Assembly (NCBI GenBank): GCA_937989585.1
Contig: CALKRW010000002.1
Location: 1 to 53,860, forward strand
DNA length: 53,860 bases
Direction: 5' to 3'
From: an uncultured Porphyromonadaceae bacterium
Lineage (GTDB): Bacteria > Bacteroidota > Bacteroidia > Bacteroidales > Muribaculaceae
Part shown: one piece after another, positions 45,010 through 53,860 of the stretch
Numbering within the stretch: the stretch's first letter is position 1
Layout of the letters: each line of letters opens with the position of its first letter
Translations under genes and position numbers: made by a program
The notes under the pieces: model-generated
The model's input: the letters and a program-made list of their open reading frames with translations, nothing else
Told to the model about the DNA's origin: nothing
Database searches by the model: none

Positions 45010-46194
45010 TTATATTTTTCTTATTTTCAAGGTATAATACATAAGATATACCACTCCCACGGTCATTACCGAAACGGCGCCGATCTGTCCGACCGCATCG
45101 GCAGCATATCCCATTGCCAGCGGGAAAACAGTGCCGCCGAACAGTCCCATGATCATCTGTCCGGAAACCTCGTTCCGTTCGTTTGGAGTATATACGAGGG
45201 CCTGCGAGAAAACCACCGAGAATATGTTAGAGTTGCCGAAACCGATAAGCCCGATACCGATATAGAGCGGAACAAGAGTCTCGCAAAATAACAGGATAAG
45301 CATACCTGCCAGCATCATGAAAACACTTATTCCAAAGAATCGTCTGGCCGGCATGGCCCTGAGAATGAATGCCCCGAGAAAACAGCCGGCCGTACGGAAT
45401 ATGAAGTATACGCCTGTGGCGAATCCCGCTTCCTCCAGAGGCAGGCCAATGCGTTCCATAATGATTTTGGGAGCCGAAGTGTTTGTTCCGACATCTATTC
45501 CGACATGGCACATTATTCCAAGAAAACAGAGGAAGATGAACGGTCGCCCAAGCAGTCTGAGACACTCGCCGACGCCCGATGCCCTGTCGCTCTTTTCCTC
45601 GTCAATAGGAGTCGCGGCAAGCAGGGATATCGAGAGGAAACTGATGACAGCATATATCACGAACAATGCTCTCCAGCCAAGACCGAATGTAGGGAAAACC
45701 GTAGTCGCACCCCAGGCTGCGATTATTGGCGCGAGGAATGAAGCGATCGCTTTTACAAACTGACCAAAGGTAAGGGTTGAGGCAAGTTTATCTCCGCTGA
45801 TAAGATTTGTCACCAGTGGATTCAGCGAAGTCTGCATGATGGCATTGCCTATCCCAAGGAGTGAAAAAGAGACAAGCATTACAGCGTAACTGTCGCCAAA
45901 CGCGGGAATGAAAAGAGATGCTGCCGTCACGACAAGACTGATAAGCACTGTATTCTTACGTCCTATTTTATTCATCAGCATGCCGGTAGGGACCGAGAAG
46001 ATCAGGAACCAGAAGAAAACGAGTGAGGGGAACAGATTTGCCTGAGAGTCGGAAAGGCCTAAATCTTTCTGTACATAGTTTGACGCTGTTCCTACCAGGT
46101 CCACGAAACCCATGACGAAGAAACACAGCATCACAGGGATTATCTGGAGCAGAAACGATTTGCGGTTTGTGACTAGCGATTGTGTCATAGCCAT
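45010..46194 (-). CDS. MFS sugar (probably fructose) transporter
   Basis: 394 aa with 12 predicted membrane helices. The MFS loop 2-3 motif is seen as GMLMNKIGRKNTVLI (about 76-90). It resembles the FucP-like sugar:proton symporter branch (MGFVDLVGTASNYVQKDLGL; NPLVTNLI). Its position between a GH32 hydrolase and a fructokinase points to import of the fructose released in the periplasm. It begins 19 nt after the GH32 stop; ATG at codon 3 is an alternative start. Confidence 0.9.
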   Translation of the reverse strand: MAMTQSLVTNRKSFLLQIIPVMLCFFVMGFVDLVGTASNYVQKDLGLSDSQANLFPSLVFFWFLIFSVPTGMLMNKIGRKNTVLISLVVTAASLFIPAFGDSYAVMLVSFSLLGIGNAIMQTSLNPLVTNLISGDKLASTLTFGQFVKAIASFLAPIIAAWGATTVFPTFGLGWRALFVIYAVISFLSISLLAATPIDEEKSDRASGVGECLRLLGRPFIFLCFLGIMCHVGIDVGTNTSAPKIIMERIGLPLEEAGFATGVYFIFRTAGCFLGAFILRAMPARRFFGISVFMMLAGMLILLFCETLVPLYIGIGLIGFGNSNIFSVVFSQALVYTPNERNEVSGQMIMGLFGGTVFPLAMGYAADAVGQIGAVSVMTVGVVYLMYYTLKIRKI

Positions 46195-46213
46195 AATTGT
46201 CTGTTGTTATTGT

Positions 46214-48055
46214 TTATAATTCTTTTATCGAGTATATCTTGAGATTTTCAATCCTGGCACTCCCGCCGTTGGCATTCACAGACAGAGTGGTGTAGGGTTT
46301 TGTGGGGAAAACGAGATTTGTCATGACAAACTTTCCGTTGTTGCCGAAAACTTCCATACTCGACTTGTCAATGAATATTCTTAGCGATACTTTCCTCCCG
46401 TCATCAAACGTAGGCGCGACAGTCACTGCCGGAAAATCCTGGCTGAAATCGACAATACCACTCTCGCGCCGGTCAAAAGAAAGCGTATGGTCTGAACTGC
46501 TATACCTCAATGTCACATACTCACCGGCCTTGTTGGAAATCTTTATATCCACTGAGTCTGCCTTTTTGCAGTCAAGGTCAAGAAGTATCTCACACACTCC
46601 GGTATTGGACGACGGGAGAGCGAACTCACGGGAGTTCCTGCCGACTGACTTGTTTCTGACTGAAACGACCGCCCTGTCGCGTAATGTCATAAGTTCCGGC
46701 GACGGAGCCGCGGACATATAAATCTGTCCGTCCGCCCCCTTGAAAAGACCGGCTTCACGGGGAAGTGTATTGGCGCTTCGATACTGCATTGTGGGAACCT
46801 CTGCCGCATACTGCCAGTTGCTCATCCAACCGATTAGGGTACGGCGATTGTCCGGAGCATCACTCCAGCTTACGGTTGCATAATGGTCTTTGCCATAATC
46901 CATCCATTTTGTAGGGATGTTACCATTTGCGTCAGTATCGGCCCTGAAGGCCTTGCCATCAAAATCGCCTACAAAATACTGCGTCGCGCTTCCACCAAAC
47001 GGACCGCCGGGATTGATGTTACATACCAGCACCCATTTTTCTTCATCAGTTCCGTCAACCTTAAGTCTGAACAGATCGGGACATTCCCACACGCCGTCCT
47101 GTGCCCCGATTCCTTTTCCAAAGGCGCTCCGCAGTGTCCACTCTCTCAGGTCGGGTGAAGTGAAGAACAGCATTTCGTGGTCAAGTGCATGCGCCAGGAC
47201 CAGTACCCAGCATCTGTTGGTGTCATCCCAGAACATATTGGGATCGCGCGCCTCGCTTTCTAACGTAATGACCGGATTCGCGGGATATATCTCAAATGTC
47301 TGACCTCCATCCTTGCTATGTGCCAGACTCTGGACCTGACTTACGCCTGCCGAGGTATAAAGGGAAATAACCGCATCTTTCCCGAAGCCGGCGGTATTTT
47401 CAGTATCAACGACAGAACTTCCGCTGAATACCGAACCAAGCCCGTTTGCCTCTATGGCAGTCGGCTGGTGTTCCCATATGACAAGGTCTTCTGAGGTCGA
47501 ATGTCCCCATGTCATGTTCTGCCATTTCGAGCCGTACGGGTTCCACTGATAGTACAGATGCCAGACGCCATCCTTATAAAACATGCCGTTGGGGTCGTTC
47601 ATCCAGCCGTATAGAGGGGTGTGGTGATACGCCGGACGATATTTCTCCCTGTCTGACGTGTCAAAGGTGTCTGCCAGCGCCAGGTTTTTCCAGCAGGCAT
47701 CATCTTTGGCCTCCCGAAGATTCGAGCGGCTCTGAGTGGTCATGATGTTGAGAATCACTTTATGGCCCCTGTATGAATCAAGATTGAAAGGGACAAAGTA
47801 ATCGACCTTGCTTCTGGCCAGCCTCACATTGATGGTCTTTTCCGATTTTCCATCAACAAGGACATCTATCCTTGCATCGTCATTTGACTCCTGTACGGGC
47901 ATAAGAAGATATTTGCCCTCGCCGGTTATTCTGACGAGAGTGTTGTTTACGCCAAGGTGGTTCACTTCCACACCGTCGGATGCGTATACATCCGGGGGAA
48001 ATGTCAATGTCCCAAGCAGGAACATGGCCGTGATGCCGTTTCTTATTCTATTCAT
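46214..48055 (-). CDS. GH32 fructan hydrolase with DUF4980 N-terminus
   Basis: 613 aa. Cleavable signal peptide (about 1-25, ending DVYAS) without lipobox, so probably periplasmic. Residues about 28-135 form a DUF4980-type beta domain, then the GH32 five-blade propeller with nucleophile Asp154 in WMNDPNG, transition-state Asp271 in EARDPNM and acid/base Glu324 in WECPDL, and the C-terminal GH32 beta-sandwich (about 450-610). It releases fructose from levan, inulin or sucrose; the linkage preference cannot be read directly. First gene of the leftward fructose operon. Confidence 0.94.
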   Translation of the reverse strand: MNRIRNGITAMFLLGTLTFPPDVYASDGVEVNHLGVNNTLVRITGEGKYLLMPVQESNDDARIDVLVDGKSEKTINVRLARSKVDYFVPFNLDSYRGHKVILNIMTTQSRSNLREAKDDACWKNLALADTFDTSDREKYRPAYHHTPLYGWMNDPNGMFYKDGVWHLYYQWNPYGSKWQNMTWGHSTSEDLVIWEHQPTAIEANGLGSVFSGSSVVDTENTAGFGKDAVISLYTSAGVSQVQSLAHSKDGGQTFEIYPANPVITLESEARDPNMFWDDTNRCWVLVLAHALDHEMLFFTSPDLREWTLRSAFGKGIGAQDGVWECPDLFRLKVDGTDEEKWVLVCNINPGGPFGGSATQYFVGDFDGKAFRADTDANGNIPTKWMDYGKDHYATVSWSDAPDNRRTLIGWMSNWQYAAEVPTMQYRSANTLPREAGLFKGADGQIYMSAAPSPELMTLRDRAVVSVRNKSVGRNSREFALPSSNTGVCEILLDLDCKKADSVDIKISNKAGEYVTLRYSSSDHTLSFDRRESGIVDFSQDFPAVTVAPTFDDGRKVSLRIFIDKSSMEVFGNNGKFVMTNLVFPTKPYTTLSVNANGGSARIENLKIYSIKEL

Positions 48056-48112
48056 GGTTCAGTATTTTTTGATTGATTCACTGATTTCGCCGGTCATTGC
48101 GTTCCGGTATTG

Positions 48113-48120
48113 CAAAACTA
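48113..48120 (-). promoter_or_regulatory. Candidate promoter (-7) of the GH32 operon
   Basis: Minus strand TAGTTTTG (TAnnTTTG), about 58 bp upstream of the GH32 start. There is no -33 match; instead the candidate operator (48153-48170) lies just behind the -33 position, as expected for an activator-dependent promoter. Confidence 0.5.
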
Positions 48121-48146
48121 CTATAAAAGCCGAACGATAGAATATA

Positions 48147-48170
48147 AAAAATCGTGCATTGTCTATCAAA
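48147..48170. promoter_or_regulatory. Candidate regulator-binding site in the divergent promoter region
   Basis: Contains a 17-nt string (48147-48163) identical to 51096-51112 upstream of susC. It also holds the composite CGTGCATTGTCTATCAAA (48153-48170), which matches the second susC-upstream site at 15 of 18 positions. Probable target of the HTCS AraC-type domain. Confidence 0.65.
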
Positions 48171-48227
48171 TATGTTGTGCCGCATAATTTTTAATACCTT
48201 ATACACTCTTTTTCATAGGATTATGGC

Positions 48228-48235
48228 TATATTTG
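48228..48235 (+). promoter_or_regulatory. Candidate promoter (-7) of the HTCS gene
   Basis: TATATTTG on the plus strand, 25 bp upstream of the HTCS start codon; -33 not recognisable. The shared motif lies about 58-75 bp further upstream. Confidence 0.55.
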
Positions 48236-48260
48236 CAACACCTTAAACAAACTATGGATC

Positions 48261-50996
48261 ATGAGAAGACTATTATTATACGGAATCCTATGTGGAATTT
48301 TGCTCGCCCTGTCCGCGTGCACGGATGACAAGGTCTACAAGATCGGCGTCTCCCAGTGCAGCCAGGATGACTGGCGCATGAAGATGAACGATGAGATAAA
48401 TCGTGAGATAATGTTTCATGAGGACGCCGTTGTCGAGATACGCTCGGCCGATGACAGCAACGAGAAACAGATAGAGGACATAAAATATTTTGTGGATAAT
48501 GACTTCGACATCATTATTGTCTCTCCCAATGAGGCCGCCGCGCTGACCCCCATTATAAAGGATGTGTACGAGAAAGGCATCCCGGTTGTCATATTTGACC
48601 GAAACATCAACGGGGACACCTATACTGCCCGTATCGGTGTCGATAACGAAGGTCTCGGGCGATCTGCCGCCCACTACGCACAGCATCTGTTAGGGAACAA
48701 GGCTACGGCAATCGAGATTTTCGGCCTTAAAGGCTCAACGCCGGCCGAAGGGAGGCACGAAGGATTCGTAAAAGAATTTGAAGGGAAAGGAGGCAAACTT
48801 GTGGCAAGCGTACCCGGGAACTGGAACAAGGAAGATGCGATGCCGGCAGTAGACTCGCTGCTGCGCTCGCATCCTGAAATCAACCTGATATACGCCCACA
48901 ATGACCGCATGGCAATCGGGGCATCGGAGGTCGCCCACAGATACGGACGCGACAGTATCCGTATCATCGGTATCGATGCAGCGCCTAACATTGGTATTCA
49001 GGCGGTTGCCGACAGCGTGATTGATGCGACTTTCCTTTATCCTACCGAAGGTCGCCGGCTCATACAGACCGCGTTGGCGATCCTGAAAAATGAGCCGTAC
49101 GGAAAAGAGACAATGCTGCCTGTATCTTCGGCGGTGGATTTGACCAATGCCGACATCCTGCTCCTGCAGAACGAGACCCTGAAGGAGGAAACCGAGAAGA
49201 TGAAACTCCTGAAGGCACAGATAGATGACTACTGGGCCAAACATTCATCGCAGACCTCATTGTTCTATGCCAGCATCGCCATCATCGTGCTGCTGTTCGG
49301 TGTGGGCTTCCTCCTTCTCCGCGCATACTGGCAGCGCAGCCGGCACCAGAAGGAACTTCTGGTCCAGAACAGACTCCTGGAAGAGGAGAAAGACAAGCAG
49401 ACCAGACTCAACGAACAGTTGCAGGCCGCGACGCAATCAAAACTGATATTCTTCACAAACGTATCGCATGACCTGCGCACTCCGCTGACCCTGATAGCCG
49501 AACCGGTCGAGCAACTTGCCGCCGCAGACAATCTGACTCCCCAGCAGAATACGCTCATCAAGATAGCGAACAAGAATGTCAGGATACTCCGCAGGCTTAT
49601 AAACCAGATACTTGACTTCAGGAAATATGAGAACGGCAAACTGAATCTCAGACTGACGGAAATTGACTTCAATCAGGCCATCCATGACTGGATGGAATCA
49701 TTCTACTCCCTTGCACGAAAGCGGGATATTAAACTTACACTTGAAACAGCGTCTGCCGACAAGCCAATGCCGATAGCCATTGATACGGAAAAAATTGAGC
49801 GCGTGTTTTTCAACCTGATATCAAACGCCTTCAAATACACGCCTGACAATGGGACGATAAAAGTCTCTTATGAATGCAACGATACCTCTCTCTCGTTCAA
49901 AGTGGCGGACACCGGCGAAGGTATAAGCGAACGAGACCTCGGAAATATCTTCGACAGGTTTTATCAGGTTGACAGAATCCATCCCAAAGGCTCCGGAATC
50001 GGCCTGTCGCTTGCCAAAGCCTTCGTTGAGTTGCACGGAGGCAGCATCAGCGTGGAAAGCACGGTGAACAAAGGCTCTGTCTTCACGGTAGTGCTGCCTG
50101 TACGACATGTGGCAGAAACCACGGCGGTAACGGAGAGTGTAATCGGACACGGAGATGCGGAAACTGAACTTGAAAATATCGAAGGCAAACTGTCGTTTGA
50201 TGACAATAAACCGGTTGTCCTTGTCATTGATGACAACCGGGACATACAGAAACTTGTCGGTGAGCTGTTATGCGCCGAGTATAACATCATTACCGCATCC
50301 AACGGGAAAGATGGCGTGAAGATGGCCGCCAGATACGTTCCTGATCTGATTATATGTGATGTAATGATGCCGGTCATGGACGGTCTGGAATGTTGCAGAC
50401 ATATAAAAAATGAAGTGTCCACGTCCCATATCCCCGTGCTGATGCTGACGGCCTGTTCTATGGACGAACAGCGTGTGCAGGGATATGACAGCGGTGCCGA
50501 CGGATACCTGTCAAAACCGTTTAACAGCAGTGTGCTGAAATCAAGGTGTTCAAGTCTGATATTAAACCGTAAGAGAATCATGGATTTGTGGAACTCACGG
50601 CCGAACGCCTTGATAAAAGAAGATTCAGGGAAACCTTCCCGTTCAGACGCACTCCCGACCGGAGATATTGATAACGAGTTTTACAATCGCTTTCTCGTGA
50701 TATTCAGGGAAGGAATGGGAAACCCGGACCTTAACGTCGATATGATTGCATCGCAAATGGGGCTGGAACGCTCGCAGTTCTACCGTAAGATCAAGTCCCT
50801 CACAAATTATGCGCCGGTCGAACTTATGCGGCGGTTACGCCTGCAGCGAGGCCGGGACCTCATAATATCGACAGAGAAAACCATAAGTGAGATTGCTTAT
50901 GAGACAGGGTTCTCCACACCGGCATATTTCACCAAATGTTATCGTGATGCCTTTGGAGAGACACCTTCTCAGGCCAGGGACAAACTGTCAAAGTGA
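48261..50996 (+). CDS. Hybrid two-component system regulator with sugar-binding-protein sensor
   Basis: 911 aa, all signalling parts in one chain. The N-terminus is a hydrophobic signal ending LLALSACTDD, followed by a LacI/ribose-binding-protein-like periplasmic sensor (about 28-300: YKIGVSQCSQDDWRMKMN; IIVSPNEAAALTP; VVIFDRNI; NLIYAHNDRMAIGA). A membrane helix lies at about 333-355. Then come a histidine kinase (His403 in SHDLRTP; N-box NLISNAFKY; GSGIGLSLA), a receiver domain (Asp700 in ICDVMMPVMDG) and a C-terminal AraC-type helix-turn-helix (about 800-908). The same architecture is known for the Bacteroides fructan regulator that binds fructose. The neighbouring GH32, transporter, kinase and SusC genes support fructose sensing here. 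Confidence 0.94.
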   Translation: MRRLLLYGILCGILLALSACTDDKVYKIGVSQCSQDDWRMKMNDEINREIMFHEDAVVEIRSADDSNEKQIEDIKYFVDNDFDIIIVSPNEAAALTPIIKDVYEKGIPVVIFDRNINGDTYTARIGVDNEGLGRSAAHYAQHLLGNKATAIEIFGLKGSTPAEGRHEGFVKEFEGKGGKLVASVPGNWNKEDAMPAVDSLLRSHPEINLIYAHNDRMAIGASEVAHRYGRDSIRIIGIDAAPNIGIQAVADSVIDATFLYPTEGRRLIQTALAILKNEPYGKETMLPVSSAVDLTNADILLLQNETLKEETEKMKLLKAQIDDYWAKHSSQTSLFYASIAIIVLLFGVGFLLLRAYWQRSRHQKELLVQNRLLEEEKDKQTRLNEQLQAATQSKLIFFTNVSHDLRTPLTLIAEPVEQLAAADNLTPQQNTLIKIANKNVRILRRLINQILDFRKYENGKLNLRLTEIDFNQAIHDWMESFYSLARKRDIKLTLETASADKPMPIAIDTEKIERVFFNLISNAFKYTPDNGTIKVSYECNDTSLSFKVADTGEGISERDLGNIFDRFYQVDRIHPKGSGIGLSLAKAFVELHGGSISVESTVNKGSVFTVVLPVRHVAETTAVTESVIGHGDAETELENIEGKLSFDDNKPVVLVIDDNRDIQKLVGELLCAEYNIITASNGKDGVKMAARYVPDLIICDVMMPVMDGLECCRHIKNEVSTSHIPVLMLTACSMDEQRVQGYDSGADGYLSKPFNSSVLKSRCSSLILNRKRIMDLWNSRPNALIKEDSGKPSRSDALPTGDIDNEFYNRFLVIFREGMGNPDLNVDMIASQMGLERSQFYRKIKSLTNYAPVELMRRLRLQRGRDLIISTEKTISEIAYETGFSTPAYFTKCYRDAFGETPSQARDKLSK

Positions 50997-51020
50997 TCTC
51001 CGATACATCCCCGACACATC

Positions 51021-51057
51021 AACGCGTCTCATCAGATTCCAGTGAGACGCGTTTTTT
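51021..51057 (+). terminator. Intrinsic terminator of the HTCS gene
   Basis: Perfect 11-bp stem AACGCGTCTCA/TGAGACGCGTT with an 11-nt loop and a run of six T residues (51052-51057), 25 bp beyond the stop. Confidence 0.9.
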
Positions 51058-51080
51058 GTTCACCCAAGATTAATAAAAAC

Positions 51081-51112
51081 CGTGCATATCCTATCAAAAA
51101 TCGTGCATTGTC
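51081..51112. promoter_or_regulatory. Tandem candidate HTCS-binding sites upstream of susC
   Basis: CGTGCATATCCTATCAAA (51081-51098) is followed by a second CGTGCAT at 51102, a direct repeat of exactly 21 bp, two helical turns. The second copy lies in the 17-nt string identical to the divergent-promoter site. It lies about 56-87 bp upstream of the susC -7 element, an activator position. Confidence 0.65.
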
Positions 51113-51167
51113 CAAAATTTGATGGCCCGCACAACATTCTTTATAGTCTGCCCCACAGATAACAGGC

Positions 51168-51175
51168 TAAATTTG
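51168..51175 (+). promoter_or_regulatory. Candidate promoter (-7) of susC
   Basis: TAAATTTG on the plus strand, 31 bp upstream of the ATG at 51207. No -33 TTTG, consistent with dependence on an activator. Confidence 0.55.
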
Positions 51176-51206
51176 CGATAGAAATTTTAACAAAAGTATC
51201 AATAAT

Positions 51207-53831
51207 ATGAAAAGAACATTTCTCATTGCAATCATGCTGCTAATAATGGCAGTCATTGCACAGGCACAGAACATCACTGTGCATGGGACGGTGCTTTCAA
51301 AAACCGATGATGAGCCTCTGATTGGAGCATCTGTTTTGTGTGAGGCTACAAAAACCGGCGCAACGACCGACATCGACGGCAATTTTGAAATCTCGGTTCC
51401 TGAAGGAACACTTCTGAAAGTATCCTACATAGGGTTCGTTTCCACAGAAATCAAAGCTGCACCCGAGATGAAAATTTATCTTGCAGAGAATTCAGAACTT
51501 CTTGACGAGGTTGTCGTTGTCGGCTATTCTACTGAAAAGAAGGCCGACCTTACCGGTTCTGTATCGGTGGTAAAAATGAAAGATGTCGCCGACACACCGA
51601 CCGGTAATGTTGTTCAGGCTCTTCAGGGTCGAGTGGCAGGGATGAACATCACAACCGATGGTACTCCGGGTGGCCTTAGCACGGGAACTTCCATCAGAGG
51701 CGCTTCATCATTCCGAAGCGATGCAAACGGGCCTCTCTATGTAATTGACGGAGTAATGACCCGCGAAAATCCAGGTACCATCCTCAACAGTAACGATGTT
51801 GAATCAATTCAGGTTCTTAAAGATGCTGCATCAGCATCCATATATGGAGCGCAAGCCGCCAACGGCGTAATAATAATCACTACCAAACGAGCAAAAAAAG
51901 GCGAATGCCGTGTGACATTTGACGCCACGCTAACCCTACAGACTTATCAAAGCGGCCTCAGCATGATGAACGCAGACCAATGGGGCGAGACATACTGGTC
52001 GGCTTATAAATATGCTTATGGCACGACTCCTACATCGGAACTTTACGGCAATGGAGCCACACCTAAACTCCAGCCTTATACTAATCTCAACGGTGTATTG
52101 GTAAATCCTCAGAATACGAATTGGGAAGATGAGATTCACAGGACAGCCCTTATGCAGACCTATAGCATAGGTTTGTCGAAAGGAGATGAAAATGGCTCTT
52201 CCTCACTGTCCTTAAGTTATCTTGACCATGACGGCATCATCAAGGGCAGCGACTTCCAGAAGGCCAATACACGTTTCAGTTCCGACTATGGTTTTATAAA
52301 TAATCGTCTGAAAATCGGTGGGAACCTTACTCTCAACTGGTGGCGCCAACATAACGCTCCAGGCGGCATCGAGGAAAATGCAATCAAGATGCATCCTGCA
52401 CGAACCGTTTATGACTCGGAGGGAAACTATAACGACCAAGTCGCTTTCGGACTCAATGATACTCCGAATCTGGTAAGACTGATCAATGAAGAAGCGACCA
52501 ACAAGCATGAATATTGGAGAGTGTTCGGCAATGCCTATCTATCGGTAGAGCCGGTGAAAAATCTCATTCTCAAGACCAACTTCGGTCTTAACTACCACAA
52601 TGGATCGGACAAGAATTTCACTCCTGCGAACTTGCGCGACAAAACTAATTATCTCTATCAGTATTCAAGCAAAACCGTTGACTGGGTGTGGACCAACACA
52701 GCTCAGTACAATATCGACTTCGGTAAGAATTCCCTAATGGCCCTTTTAGGCGTTGAAGCAAAACGCAACCACTTTGAAGATATGTCTGGAGAGGGAAAAG
52801 GTCTAGAAATAGAGGATCCCAATTATCTCTACCTCGGTAATGTGACAACAAACAAAAACACAGGCTCAGGTGCCTCGAACTACTCGATGTTCTCGGTATT
52901 CGGAAAAATCAACTACTTCTGGGACAATAAGTATCTGGCATCGGTAACACTTCGACGCGATGCATCATCACGTCTTTCAGACAGCCACAACTATGACTGG
53001 TTCCCCTCTGTTTCCCTGGGTTGGCGCATATCACAGGAAAAATTCATGGGAGGCACCCGCAACTGGCTGAATGACTTGAAAATCCGCGGCGCCTACGGCG
53101 TTAACGGCAACGACCTTATAGCCAACGACGCTTTCTATGCCAAATACTTGATGGATCTTGACCGAGCAGCCTATGCGCTCGGAGGTGGAAATACACTTTC
53201 ACCCGGAGCCCTCCGTTCGCGCACAACTAATCCGGATCTCACATGGGAAAAAACATATCAGACAAATGTGGGCCTCGATGCGTCTTTTCTTAACAACCGC
53301 CTGTTCTTTACATTTGATTATTTCCATAAGAAAACCAATGACATGCTTGTCGAGAAACCTTATATCGCTACCATTGGCGAAGGTGGATACTGCTGGTACA
53401 ACGGTGGCTCGATGATCAACAAAGGCGTTGAAATCACGGCAGAATGGCGTCAGACTCTCTCTAACGGCCTCAGTTACAACATAGGGTTGAATGTCTCTGC
53501 AATGAAAAACAAGGTCACAGACCTGATGGATGACATTTATTATACATGGGGAGGCGGCAATGGCATTGACAAAACCATAGTTGGCAATTCTCTCGGCTCA
53601 TGGCTTGTATATAAAACAGACGGCATATTCCGAACACAGGAAGAAGTCGATGCCTATAACGCCAAATATAAGGTCGATTTCGGTCGCCCAGGTGTCGGTC
53701 GTGTGCGCTATGTGGATGCTAACGGAGACGGCGTGATAAACAACCGCGACCGTGAATGGGTTGGCTCAGACCTTCCTAAAGCCCAGTTTGGCCTTAACCT
53801 TGGAGGTACAACCGTCCGCGATAGCATGTAG
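51207..53831 (+). CDS. SusC-like TonB-dependent outer-membrane transporter (3' end missing or broken)
   Basis: 874 codons before a stop. Signal peptide (about 1-20, ending AVIAQAQ), a carboxypeptidase-D-like N-terminal domain (about 23-95: ITVHGTVLSKTDDEPLIGAS ... SYIGFVSTE), a TonB-box-like LDEVVVVGYS, the plug (VVQALQGRVAGMNI; SIRGASSF; ESIQVLKDAASASIYG) and a long part of the beta-barrel. It reads as a normal SusC up to LPKAQFGLNLGG and then ends TTVRDSM-stop. SusC proteins usually continue for a further 100-200 residues with the last barrel strands, so the gene is truncated, frame-broken or misassembled in the last 50 bp. Predicted role: uptake of fructan oligosaccharides with a SusD partner beyond the edge. 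Confidence 0.88.
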   Translation: MKRTFLIAIMLLIMAVIAQAQNITVHGTVLSKTDDEPLIGASVLCEATKTGATTDIDGNFEISVPEGTLLKVSYIGFVSTEIKAAPEMKIYLAENSELLDEVVVVGYSTEKKADLTGSVSVVKMKDVADTPTGNVVQALQGRVAGMNITTDGTPGGLSTGTSIRGASSFRSDANGPLYVIDGVMTRENPGTILNSNDVESIQVLKDAASASIYGAQAANGVIIITTKRAKKGECRVTFDATLTLQTYQSGLSMMNADQWGETYWSAYKYAYGTTPTSELYGNGATPKLQPYTNLNGVLVNPQNTNWEDEIHRTALMQTYSIGLSKGDENGSSSLSLSYLDHDGIIKGSDFQKANTRFSSDYGFINNRLKIGGNLTLNWWRQHNAPGGIEENAIKMHPARTVYDSEGNYNDQVAFGLNDTPNLVRLINEEATNKHEYWRVFGNAYLSVEPVKNLILKTNFGLNYHNGSDKNFTPANLRDKTNYLYQYSSKTVDWVWTNTAQYNIDFGKNSLMALLGVEAKRNHFEDMSGEGKGLEIEDPNYLYLGNVTTNKNTGSGASNYSMFSVFGKINYFWDNKYLASVTLRRDASSRLSDSHNYDWFPSVSLGWRISQEKFMGGTRNWLNDLKIRGAYGVNGNDLIANDAFYAKYLMDLDRAAYALGGGNTLSPGALRSRTTNPDLTWEKTYQTNVGLDASFLNNRLFFTFDYFHKKTNDMLVEKPYIATIGEGGYCWYNGGSMINKGVEITAEWRQTLSNGLSYNIGLNVSAMKNKVTDLMDDIYYTWGGGNGIDKTIVGNSLGSWLVYKTDGIFRTQEEVDAYNAKYKVDFGRPGVGRVRYVDANGDGVINNRDREWVGSDLPKAQFGLNLGGTTVRDSM

Positions 53832-53860
53832 GCCATATAAAGATAGCCGTCCAGATTCTT

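Overview
The window looks like a whole contig from a gut Bacteroidales chromosome, most likely Muribaculaceae (inference). Reasons: promoters of the Bacteroidetes type (-33 TTTG, -7 TAnnTTTG), almost no Shine-Dalgarno sites, a SusC/TonB transporter, a hybrid two-component regulator, type IX secretion (T9SS)-style C-termini, and Bacteroidetes-specific families (DUF4296, DUF2582, HU-CCDC81/SPOR, DUF4980-GH32). No rRNA, tRNA, CRISPR array or insertion sequence was seen inside the window.

Left third (0-24 kb): housekeeping genes, mostly on the minus strand. The first 0.5 kb holds a leader-like region with leftward tandem promoters, probably for an rRNA operon beyond the edge. A six-gene operon follows (ileS, DksA/TraR-like, lspA, DUF4296 lipoprotein, a 74-aa protein, an ABC-F ATPase), three of its junctions being ATGA overlaps. 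Next come an acyl-CoA ligase, adk, hpt, a META-domain lipoprotein, rsgA, a small winged-helix protein, and a second six-gene operon (HU/SPOR protein, nitroreductase, DUF2520, KdsC-like phosphatase, maf, pncB). A TPR protein, a TrkH/TrkA potassium uptake pair and a Dabb-domain protein complete this part. The ileS product carries GIHH where HIGH is expected.

Middle (23.6-44 kb): a 20-kb surface-protein island. Two giant leftward genes (2076 and 1518 aa) encode secreted, mostly alpha-helical rod proteins. The first ends in a dockerin-like module plus a cohesin-like domain. The second starts with two cohesin-like domains followed by eleven repeats of about 98 aa. Diverging from them across a 1.4-kb AT-rich gap, which contains a 262-bp element with perfect 23-bp inverted ends, is a three-gene operon: a beta-repeat surface protein, a secreted subtilisin-like protease and a triplicated leucine-rich-repeat protein. 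All five proteins end in T9SS-like C-terminal segments.

Right end (44-53.9 kb): a fructan/fructose utilisation locus. Fructokinase, an MFS sugar transporter and a DUF4980-GH32 hydrolase form a leftward operon. A hybrid two-component regulator with a periplasmic sugar-binding-protein sensor is divergent from it, and a SusC-like transporter follows. A 17-nt identical motif lies both in the divergent promoter region and upstream of susC and is a good candidate operator. The SusC reading frame stops early 29 bp before the window ends, and SusD would lie beyond the edge.
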